From Comamonadaceae bacterium (GTDB taxonomy: Bacteria; Pseudomonadota; Gammaproteobacteria; Burkholderiales; Burkholderiaceae_C), in NCBI GenBank assembly GCA_947466165.1, contig CANIDW010000014.1, positions 1-13,360 of the forward strand: a DNA stretch of 13,360 nt, in the 5' to 3' direction. The translations under genes and the position numbers were made by a program. Below, piece after piece: positions 7,995-13,360 of this stretch (position 1 is the stretch's first letter; each line of letters opens with the position of its first letter). The notes under the pieces were generated by a model. That model saw nothing but the letters and a program-made list of their open reading frames with translations, did not search any database and was not told the origin of the DNA.

Positions 7995-8948
7995 ATGCCT
8001 ACATCAACATCCGCAGCGACCCCGACCCCGCCAGCCTGGAGCTTCTCGGGCCAGCTTGAACTCCATCACATGGGCGTGATTCGCGTGGCAGGTGCTGACG
8101 CCGCCACTTTTTTGCAGGGCCAGCTGACCCAGGACGTGCTTCAGGCCAGCCTTCATGAGGCCAGACTCGCGGCTTTTTGCAATGCCAAAGGGCGCATGCA
8201 AGCCAGCTTTGTCGTCTTTAAACGCAGCCCTGAAGAATTGCTCCTGGTTTGCAGCCGCGACTTGCTGGCCACCACGCTAAAGCGCTTGTCAATGTTTGTG
8301 TTGCGCGCCAAAGCCCAACTCAGTGACGCCACCTCGGAGTTCAGCCTGATCGGTCTGATGGGTGACGCGGTCGCCGCGCTGGGCGCAGACGGCCGGCAGA
8401 CCTGGTCTAAAACCGAGGCCGGACCGGCCAGTGTTGTGGTTTTGCCCACGGGCGCAGGTGTACTGCGTGCTTTGTGGTGCGCGCCGGCCGGTACGCCCCC
8501 ACCTGCTGGCCCGGCCATCACACCGCAAGCCTGGGCCTGGGTCAGTGTGCGATCAGGAGTTGCCATGCTCTCGCAGCCTATTTTTGAAGCATTTGTGCCG
8601 CAAATGCTGAACTACGAATCGATTGGCGGCGTGAGCTTCAAAAAAGGCTGCTACCCCGGCCAGGAGGTGGTCGCCCGAAGCCAGTTTCGCGGCACGCTCA
8701 AGCGACGCGCCTACCTGGCCCATTCCGATGCAGCATTGTCCAGCGGGCAGGAAATTTTTCACAGCATAGACCCCGGGCAACCCTGTGGTCTGGTGGCCGC
8801 CGCCTGCGCTGCGCCCGATGGCGGCTGCGACGCGATCATTTCCATTCAAACCTCTGCAGCAACCAGCGGCAGTCTGCACGCCGGCTCGGCCGGTGGGGCC
8901 ACACTCAGCTTGCTGCCACTGCCCTACCCCTTGCTTGAAGACATTTAA
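7995..8948 (+). CDS. ygfZ: YgfZ/GcvT-domain folate-binding protein (Fe-S cluster and tRNA-modification factor)
   Basis: YgfZ is a tetrahydrofolate-binding paralogue of the glycine-cleavage T-protein that supports some Fe-S enzymes, including the tRNA thiolation enzyme MiaB. The signature K-G-C-Y-x-G-Q-E reads KGCYPGQE (residues 217-224 from this start), with the conserved Cys at 219; LQGQLTQD near the N-terminus and NYESIGGVSFKKG also fit. I chose the ATG at 7995 (317 residues) over the in-frame ATG at 7956 (330 residues) because a good promoter places the 5' end just before 7995 and the extra 13 residues add nothing recognisable. There is no Shine-Dalgarno, which fits an almost leaderless mRNA. 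It is divergent from mltG and 9 bases ahead of the NRDE gene, so probably cotranscribed with it. Confidence 0.92.
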   Translation: MPTSTSAATPTPPAWSFSGQLELHHMGVIRVAGADAATFLQGQLTQDVLQASLHEARLAAFCNAKGRMQASFVVFKRSPEELLLVCSRDLLATTLKRLSMFVLRAKAQLSDATSEFSLIGLMGDAVAALGADGRQTWSKTEAGPASVVVLPTGAGVLRALWCAPAGTPPPAGPAITPQAWAWVSVRSGVAMLSQPIFEAFVPQMLNYESIGGVSFKKGCYPGQEVVARSQFRGTLKRRAYLAHSDAALSSGQEIFHSIDPGQPCGLVAAACAAPDGGCDAIISIQTSAATSGSLHAGSAGGATLSLLPLPYPLLEDI

Positions 8949-8957
8949 GCGCTGAGC

Positions 8958-9800
8958 ATGTGCCTGCTGGCTTTAGCGATTGGCGCCTCTGAACGCTGGC
9001 CCCTGGTGCTGGCATCCAACCGGGACGAGCACCGCGCGCGGGCGACGCTGCCGCTGACCCGCTGGACCAGCGATCAGGGGACCACAGTGATTTCCGGCCG
9101 CGACCTGCTCGCCGGTGGCACCTGGCTGGGCTGCACGCCCCAAGGCCGCGTGGCCATGCTGACCAACGTGCGTGAAGCAACGCCCTTACCCGCTCGATTA
9201 AGCCGGGGTGACTTACCCTTGCAGTGGTTAAACGGACAAATCAGCGCAACAGATTTTTTGGCGCGACACGACCCGCGCGACTATGGCGGCTGCAACCTGA
9301 TCATCGGCGACTATGCGAGTGCCCAATGGCATTGGGCCAGCAACCGTGAATTCCAAGACAAAGGTGCTGGTCCAACGCATATCCAGCCCAGCAAGGGCTG
9401 GCACAGCCAAATGTTGAAGCCCGGGATTTACGGAATGTCTAATGCATTTTTAGACACGCCCTGGCCCAAAACGCTGGCGCTGAAATCCGCCATGCAGCGT
9501 GCGCTGAACAAAGCCATGGCCAGCGGCAATGAATCTGACTTGCTAGATCCCCTTTGGGCGGCATTGGCCAGCACTGAGCGCGCTGCATTAAACCAATTAC
9601 CAGACACCGGAGTGCCTGTCAGCCAGGAGCATGCGCTGTCCAGCGCTCTGGTCGACATACCGGAGAGGGCCTACGGCACCCGAAACAGCAGTTTGCTGTG
9701 GATACAGACCGGACAGACACCGGCCGATTGCATCGCGTCGCTTTATGAAAAATCATGGCCAGGGGATACCGTTCGCCTGCAGTGGTCGCTGGCGGCTTAA
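8958..9800 (+). CDS. NRDE-family (TANGO2-like) protein
   Basis: The protein begins MCLLALA, placing Cys at position 2 as is usual in this family. It carries the name-giving NRDE at residues 21-24 (LVLASNRDEHRARAT) and then GGTWLG (53-58), LTNVREA (68-74) and GCNLIIGD (111-118). Its 280 residues are normal for a bacterial member. The family resembles the N-terminal-nucleophile fold, but its biochemical activity is not settled. Eukaryotic TANGO2/HRG-9 relatives have been implicated in heme movement. It starts 9 bases after ygfZ with a weak ribosome site, so it likely depends on ygfZ translation. Its last 48 bases overlap, tail to tail, the end of the thioesterase-acetyltransferase gene on the other strand. 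Confidence 0.9.
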   Translation: MCLLALAIGASERWPLVLASNRDEHRARATLPLTRWTSDQGTTVISGRDLLAGGTWLGCTPQGRVAMLTNVREATPLPARLSRGDLPLQWLNGQISATDFLARHDPRDYGGCNLIIGDYASAQWHWASNREFQDKGAGPTHIQPSKGWHSQMLKPGIYGMSNAFLDTPWPKTLALKSAMQRALNKAMASGNESDLLDPLWAALASTERAALNQLPDTGVPVSQEHALSSALVDIPERAYGTRNSSLLWIQTGQTPADCIASLYEKSWPGDTVRLQWSLAA

Positions 9801-10688
9801 ATCACCGCCCAGCAGACTCAAAGACATTTTGATGTGGGCCAAATCGTCTTCTTCGAAGACATTGCCATACGCCAGGTAACCCAGCTTTTCATAAAAACTA
9901 CGCGATGTGCATTGCGCATGCAGCTTCACCATGGTGTCGCCACGTTGCGCAGCCAGCGCCTGCAAAGCCCGCAGCACGCCGGTTCCCAAACCGGTTCCGC
10001 GCAAACTTCGTTTGACAGCCACGCGGCCTATTTTGGCCTGGTCGTTTTCGCTGGGCAGCAGCCTGCCGGTGGCCACCACCTGTCCCATGCCGTTGTAAGC
10101 CACCACGTGCATGGCGTGGGAGTCATGCAAATCGACCTCTGACTCCAGCGCAATGCCTTGCTCTTCCACAAAAACCTCTATGCGCAGCTCCAAAGCGTCA
10201 TCACTGAGCTCATCCCAACTGCCAGCCCTGTAGCTCACGACCGGCAGGCCGGCCTCAAAGTCCTCGATCACCTTGCGAAAATCAGCCGGCACCGGGATCG
10301 GGCGCTGGTTGACTGGGTTGGCAAAAACGAGGATTTGCTCGCAGCTCACCAGCAATTCATCACCCAGAAAAACGGCCCCTTCTACATCGATCGCAGAGTT
10401 GCCGATACGGGCGCATCGCAAACGGACATCGAGCAAGTCATCGCAATGCCCCGGGGCAAAGTACTCCAAGCTGAACTTTTTGACATACAGCTCTGCGCCC
10501 AGCTGGGCCATGGACTGTTCGTAGGGCAATGACAGCGATCGCCAATATTCAGTCGCTGCCGCGTCAAAATACTTCTGGAATTGCGCATTCAAAACAACTC
10601 TGTGCGCATCAACTTCAGCCCCGCGGACCCGCTGCTTGTGAGAGAAACGAAAATTCTGTTTTGCCCCTATCACGGACTTAGGCGTCAT
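9753..10688 (-). CDS. Fused 4HBT acyl-CoA thioesterase and GNAT acetyltransferase
   Basis: Two domains are joined in 311 residues. Residues about 12-135 are a hotdog-fold thioesterase of the YbgC/FadM kind: RGAEVDAHRVVLNAQFQKYFDAA (22-44), with D27 at the place of the catalytic Asp of YbgC. After a linker (about 130-155), residues about 158-292 are a GNAT domain of the ElaA-like kind: LRIEVFVEEQGIALESEVD, then the acetyl-CoA loop RGTGLG (230-235) and SFYEKLGY (264-271). The first domain should hydrolyse acyl-CoA thioesters and the second should move an acetyl group from CoA to an amine; neither substrate is known. The frame is open throughout, so this looks like a true fusion. The ATG at 10688 has only a weak AAGA-type ribosome site. 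Its end overlaps the NRDE gene by 48 bases. Confidence 0.87.
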   Translation of the reverse strand: MTPKSVIGAKQNFRFSHKQRVRGAEVDAHRVVLNAQFQKYFDAAATEYWRSLSLPYEQSMAQLGAELYVKKFSLEYFAPGHCDDLLDVRLRCARIGNSAIDVEGAVFLGDELLVSCEQILVFANPVNQRPIPVPADFRKVIEDFEAGLPVVSYRAGSWDELSDDALELRIEVFVEEQGIALESEVDLHDSHAMHVVAYNGMGQVVATGRLLPSENDQAKIGRVAVKRSLRGTGLGTGVLRALQALAAQRGDTMVKLHAQCTSRSFYEKLGYLAYGNVFEEDDLAHIKMSLSLLGGDLSRQRPLQANGIPWP

Positions 10689-10901
10689 TGAACAGATCTT
10701 TTCTTACTGTTTAGAGAATTTAAAAAAATGACTGATTTCGAAGGCCGGTATTGCATGCCTCAGGCTTTTAGAAAGCATACTTATCATGCGCCCGATTAAT
10801 TCAGTTGGTTCTAAGTGTAACTACGCAGTATTTATTTATACATATTGGTAACAAATGCCATTCTGGCGATTTAAAGCAAAAGATCAAAACCAGGGAAAGC
10901 C
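10689..10901. promoter_or_regulatory. AT-rich divergent spacer between the fusion gene and the alcohol dehydrogenase
   Basis: This 213-base region is the longest non-coding stretch in the window and clearly AT-rich. It should hold promoters for both flanking genes. A possible + strand pair is TTGGTT (10805-10810) with TATTTA (10829-10834) at 18 bases, matching the consensus only moderately. I see no FNR box and no convincing operator. A 23-codon reading frame at 10728-10799 lacks support. Confidence 0.35.
10892..10899 (+). promoter_or_regulatory. Ribosome binding site of the iron-containing alcohol dehydrogenase
   Basis: AGGGAAAG, with the GGG core ending 6 bases before the ATG at 10902. It fixes the start. 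Confidence 0.65.
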
Positions 10902-12038
10902 ATGGCTCAAATCAACTACATCACCCTGATTCAGTTTGAACCCGGCGCAGTCAAGCTGCTGCGCCAGGAGTGCCAGCGCGTGGGCATCACGCGGCCGCTG
11001 ATCGTCACCGATGCCGGTGTCAAGGCCGCTGGCGTGCTGCAAAAAGTGCTTGATGTCTTGGACGGCTTGCCGCTCAGCGTCTTTGACCAGACCCCATCCA
11101 ACCCGACCGAAGCCGCCGTGCGCGCAGCCGTCGCGATGTATGACGCAGGCCGTTGCGACGGCCTGATTGCCGTGGGCGGCGGCAGCGCCATCGACTGCGC
11201 CAAGGGCGTGGCGATTCTGGCCACCCATGAGGGCCCGCTCAAGACCTACGCCACCATTGAAGGCGGCTCGCCCAAAATCACCGAGCGCGTGGCGCCCCTG
11301 ATTGCCGTGCCCACCACCAGCGGCACCGGCAGCGAGGTCGCACGCGGCGCCATATTGATCGTGGACGACCGCCGCAAGCTGGGCTTTCATTCCTGGGGCC
11401 TGGTGCCCAAAGCCGCCATCTGCGACCCCGATCTCACGCTCGGCCTGCCGCCCGGCCTGACGGCCGCCACCGGCATGGACGCCATCGCGCACTGCATGGA
11501 AACCTTCATGGCCCCGGCCTTCAACCCGCCGGCCGACGGCATCGGCCTCGATGGTCTGGAGCGCGGCTGGGCCCACATTGAGCGCGCCACCCGCAACGGG
11601 CAAGACCGCGAGGCTAGGCTGAACATGATGAGCGCCTCCATGCAAGGCGCCATGGCCTTTCAAAAAGGCCTGGGCTGCGTGCATTCGCTCAGCCACAGCC
11701 TGGGCGGGGTCGATCCGCGCCTGCACCACGGCACCCTGAACGCCATGTTCTTGCCAGCAGTAGTGCGCTTCAATGCCTCAGCCGAGTCCATGCAAAAAGA
11801 CCGCCGCCTGGATCGCATGGCCCGCGTCATGGGACTGGCCTCGGGCAGCGATATTCCACAAGCCATTCAGGCCATGAACGCCCGGCTCGGTCTGCCCACA
11901 GGCTTGGCGGCCATGGGCGTGACGCCCGATCTGTTTGATCGCGTGATTGCCGGCGCCCTGGCCGACCACTGCCACAAGACCAACCCGCGCGTCGCCACGG
12001 CTGACGATTACCGGGCGATGCTTCAAGCATCTATGTGA
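10902..12038 (+). CDS. Iron-containing (class III) alcohol dehydrogenase
   Basis: This is a cytoplasmic NAD(P)-dependent, metal-dependent dehydrogenase of 378 residues, typical for the family. The nucleotide-binding loop is VGGGSAIDCAKG (91-102), then VPTTSGTGSEV (136-146). Metal ligands match the FucO pattern: D193 and H197 (GMDAIAHCMETF), H261 and H275 (HSLSHSLGGVDPRLHHG), with the same 14-residue spacing between the last two. The physiological alcohol cannot be read from sequence; relatives act on simple alcohols, lactaldehyde, 4-hydroxybutyrate or maleylacetate, and no neighbour points to a pathway. It appears monocistronic, divergent from the fusion gene and convergent with the patatin gene. 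Its DNA looks more GC-rich than the genes near 3600-5100, as does the patatin gene. The ATG is well supported by AGGGAAAG. Confidence 0.92.
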   Translation: MAQINYITLIQFEPGAVKLLRQECQRVGITRPLIVTDAGVKAAGVLQKVLDVLDGLPLSVFDQTPSNPTEAAVRAAVAMYDAGRCDGLIAVGGGSAIDCAKGVAILATHEGPLKTYATIEGGSPKITERVAPLIAVPTTSGTGSEVARGAILIVDDRRKLGFHSWGLVPKAAICDPDLTLGLPPGLTAATGMDAIAHCMETFMAPAFNPPADGIGLDGLERGWAHIERATRNGQDREARLNMMSASMQGAMAFQKGLGCVHSLSHSLGGVDPRLHHGTLNAMFLPAVVRFNASAESMQKDRRLDRMARVMGLASGSDIPQAIQAMNARLGLPTGLAAMGVTPDLFDRVIAGALADHCHKTNPRVATADDYRAMLQASM

Positions 12039-12060
12039 ACCAGTTTGGCAGCTGGTGCAC
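12035..12060. terminator. Weak hairpin between convergent adh and patatin genes
   Basis: GTGAACCAG (12035-12043) and CTGGTGCAC (12052-12060) form a 9-bp inverted repeat with one mismatch and an 8-base loop. The adh TGA lies inside the left arm. There is no T tract on either side, so intrinsic termination is doubtful. Confidence 0.3.
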
Positions 12061-12065
12061 TAGAG

Positions 12066-13184
12066 TCAAAGTGGCTTGACTTGGCCCATGTCCGGCTTGA
12101 GCAGCCATTCCTGAAATTCATCGGCCAGTTGCTCGCTGGCCTTGGCGGCGGCGGTCCAGGCTTTCACGCGGCCGGGCAAATCGTTGCCGTAATGCGTGAA
12201 GTCGCTGCGGTCGGGCAGCTTGCCCTTGGGCAGGCTTTGGACCCATTCAGGGTTGGGCGCGAGCAGCAGCATGTTGTCCAGGAAATCAGTGGCGCCGTGC
12301 CGCCACTTCAGGCTTTTGTCGAGCCAGCCGGGCACCACGGCTTGCTGGAAATGCGGGTAAAGCACCAGGCCGGCGCCGGTATTCGATTCGTCGCGCGGCG
12401 CATGGGCATAGTCCAGGTGCAAGTGGTAGTCGGTGATGCCTCCGTCCCAATACGCACCTGGCGGTGCGCCGGAAATGTCGTGCACCGCGCGCAGCACAAA
12501 AGGAATCGAGCAGCTGGCTTGCAGGGCCGGGTTGAAGTTGGCCTCAGTCAGCTGAATTTGCCGGGTGCGGTAGTCATCCGTGGCAAAAGGCAGCGGCGCA
12601 CAGGCCGCACCGGGCTCACCCGATACGGGCGCTGAAAACACCACGCGCTCCAACCAAGCGCCCATGGCTTTGCGACTGACCACATTGGTCAAGAACGCTG
12701 CGCCATAGCCCAAGGGCGTACCTATCGCGTGTTCGCGGCTGAGCACATGGCGGCCGCGCGAGGTCACGACATGCAGCCGGTACCGCGGGTGTTGCAGCAC
12801 CTCATCAATACGGCCGCCGTAAAACGCCTTCAGGCTCTGGCCAAACTTCTGGCTGACAAAGTCGGCGCTGGGGCGCTTCTGGCCGGGCTGCAGTTCGTAG
12901 TGCTGGCCAATATAGTCACGCTCCAGCCGCTCAAAGGCTTGCACCGGATCGTTCAGGCAGGCCGTGGCCATGCGCCAGGCGCCAATCGAGGCGCCCACCA
13001 GATGCACAGGCTGCGCGGATTGCGTCAACCACTGCCCAAAAATAAAGCGGTCCAGCGGCCCGAGGATCAGCCCCTTGGGGCCGCCAGCCGCGCCAGGCAC
13101 CACGCCGATGTCTTGCGGCCGCAAGCCGTTTTGCTCGATGTGGCGGCGCGCGGTGGGGCCGGCGTGAAGGCGAAGGGCTTTCAA
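12066..13184 (-). CDS. Patatin-like phospholipase/acyl hydrolase
   Basis: This is a 372-residue serine acyl hydrolase of the patatin fold. The glycine-rich oxyanion loop is GAAGGPKGL (31-39), the nucleophile elbow is GASIGAW with Ser66 in G-x-S-x-G, and the catalytic Asp247 lies in DGGITDYH (247-254). Both members of the Ser-Asp dyad are therefore present. There is no signal peptide, so it is probably cytoplasmic or membrane-associated; the lipid or ester substrate is unknown. The start appears to be TTG at 13184, with GGAG (complement of 13193-13196) eight bases upstream. The next Met codon (residue 72) lies after the nucleophile, so it cannot be the start. The preceding - strand gene stops 18 bases before this TTG, suggesting an operon. 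Confidence 0.9.
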   Translation of the reverse strand: MKALRLHAGPTARRHIEQNGLRPQDIGVVPGAAGGPKGLILGPLDRFIFGQWLTQSAQPVHLVGASIGAWRMATACLNDPVQAFERLERDYIGQHYELQPGQKRPSADFVSQKFGQSLKAFYGGRIDEVLQHPRYRLHVVTSRGRHVLSREHAIGTPLGYGAAFLTNVVSRKAMGAWLERVVFSAPVSGEPGAACAPLPFATDDYRTRQIQLTEANFNPALQASCSIPFVLRAVHDISGAPPGAYWDGGITDYHLHLDYAHAPRDESNTGAGLVLYPHFQQAVVPGWLDKSLKWRHGATDFLDNMLLLAPNPEWVQSLPKGKLPDRSDFTHYGNDLPGRVKAWTAAAKASEQLADEFQEWLLKPDMGQVKPL

Positions 13185-13192
13185 GCGCAGGG

Positions 13193-13196
13193 CTCC
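13193..13196 (-). promoter_or_regulatory. Ribosome binding site supporting the TTG start of the patatin gene
   Basis: GGAG on the - strand lies 8 bases before TTG at 13184, in the short gap after the preceding stop codon. It is the only start in the open frame that keeps the oxyanion loop and nucleophile. Confidence 0.5.
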
Positions 13197-13202
13197 GGCG
13201 GT

Positions 13203-13360
13203 TTATTTCTTCAAGTCCTGCAGCTTGGCAAAGGCCGAGGCCATGGCGCTGCCCTGCCCTGCGGGTTCGGGCCGCTGGCTGTAGCCTTGGTTATGGCCTT
13301 GGTTATGGCCTTGACTCGCGTTGCGGTTCGGTGCGCGTTCGCCGCGGGCGGCGCCTTCGA
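13203..13360 (-). CDS. C-terminal tail of a protein cut by the window edge, possibly Tex
   Basis: The - strand frame ending in TAA at 13203-13205 is open to the right edge (52 codons). It encodes a low-complexity, Arg/Asn/Gln/Gly-rich tail (ERAPNRNASQGHNQGHNQGY) ending GSAMASAFAKLQDLKK. Disordered basic tails that close with a short Ala/Phe/Lys-Leu helix are seen at the ends of RNA-binding proteins, and betaproteobacterial Tex (S1-domain transcription accessory factor) often ends in this style. No conserved domain is inside the window, so the identity is a guess; the reading frame and stop are well supported. The tail contains a 12-base tandem repeat. It ends 18 bases before the TTG start of the patatin gene, so the two are probably cotranscribed. 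Confidence 0.55.
   Translation of the reverse strand, partial: EGAARGERAPNRNASQGHNQGHNQGYSQRPEPAGQGSAMASAFAKLQDLKK
13284..13313. repeat. Tandem 12-base repeat in the tail of the right-edge gene
   Basis: GCCTTGGTTATG occurs at 13284-13295 and again at 13296-13307, followed by a half copy (13308-13313). On the - strand it encodes tandem Gly-His-Asn-Gln units, followed by a diverged Gly-Tyr-Ser-Gln unit. The copies are identical, which suggests recent slippage expansion. Confidence 0.8.

Noticed and set aside
10728..10799. A 23-codon + strand reading frame (starting MTDFEGRYC) inside the divergent spacer
   Set aside because: It has no convincing ribosome site, low complexity evidence and no recognisable motif; a frame this short is expected by chance.
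10884..11729. A 281-codon - strand open frame opposite the alcohol dehydrogenase
   Set aside because: The + strand frame has every class III dehydrogenase motif and a good ribosome site; the antisense frame has only Gly/Ala/His-rich low-complexity sequence.

Overview
The window is about 13.4 kb of ordinary, gene-dense bacterial chromosome. Gene order, codon usage and protein sequences all look like a Burkholderiales betaproteobacterium, most likely Comamonadaceae (Polaromonas/Rhodoferax-like). That placement comes from recognising families and synteny, not from a search. I see no tRNA, rRNA, CRISPR array, insertion sequence, integrase or phage gene. The longest stretch without a gene is 213 bases (10689-10901).

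Left part (1-3600). The 3' end of an LD-carboxypeptidase gene (ldcA, + strand) converges on two tandem universal-stress-protein genes (- strand). A hairpin sits between them and contains the stop codon of the second usp gene. Upstream of the usp pair is a perfect FNR/ANR-type palindrome, suggesting oxygen-responsive control. Next, on the - strand, is fadH, a three-cofactor 2,4-dienoyl-CoA reductase, with a readable promoter flanked by an operator-like inverted repeat.

Middle (3612-7936, all - strand). The conserved housekeeping run reads mltG-tmk-holB-tatD-(ankyrin protein) in the direction of transcription: cell-wall glycan termination, dTMP kinase, the clamp-loader delta' subunit, a TatD nuclease and an exported ankyrin-repeat protein. 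The first three genes are nearly contiguous or overlapping and start with GTG. The pilZ gene often found between holB and tatD in related bacteria is absent; a small hairpin followed by a T-rich tract occupies that gap.

Right of the divergent mltG promoter region (7937-9800, + strand) are ygfZ, a folate-binding protein of Fe-S cluster metabolism, and an NRDE/TANGO2-family protein. The ygfZ promoter suggests an almost leaderless mRNA. The NRDE gene overlaps tail-to-tail by 48 bases with a - strand gene encoding a fused 4HBT thioesterase and GNAT acetyltransferase. An AT-rich divergent spacer then leads to a + strand iron-dependent alcohol dehydrogenase, which converges on a - strand patatin-like hydrolase that appears to start with TTG. 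The right edge holds the C-terminal tail of a further - strand gene, possibly tex.

I did not find a convincing undescribed system. The observations most worth checking are the FNR box over the usp pair, the thioesterase-acetyltransferase fusion with its coding overlap, the near-leaderless ygfZ transcript, and the missing pilZ with a terminator-like element in its place.
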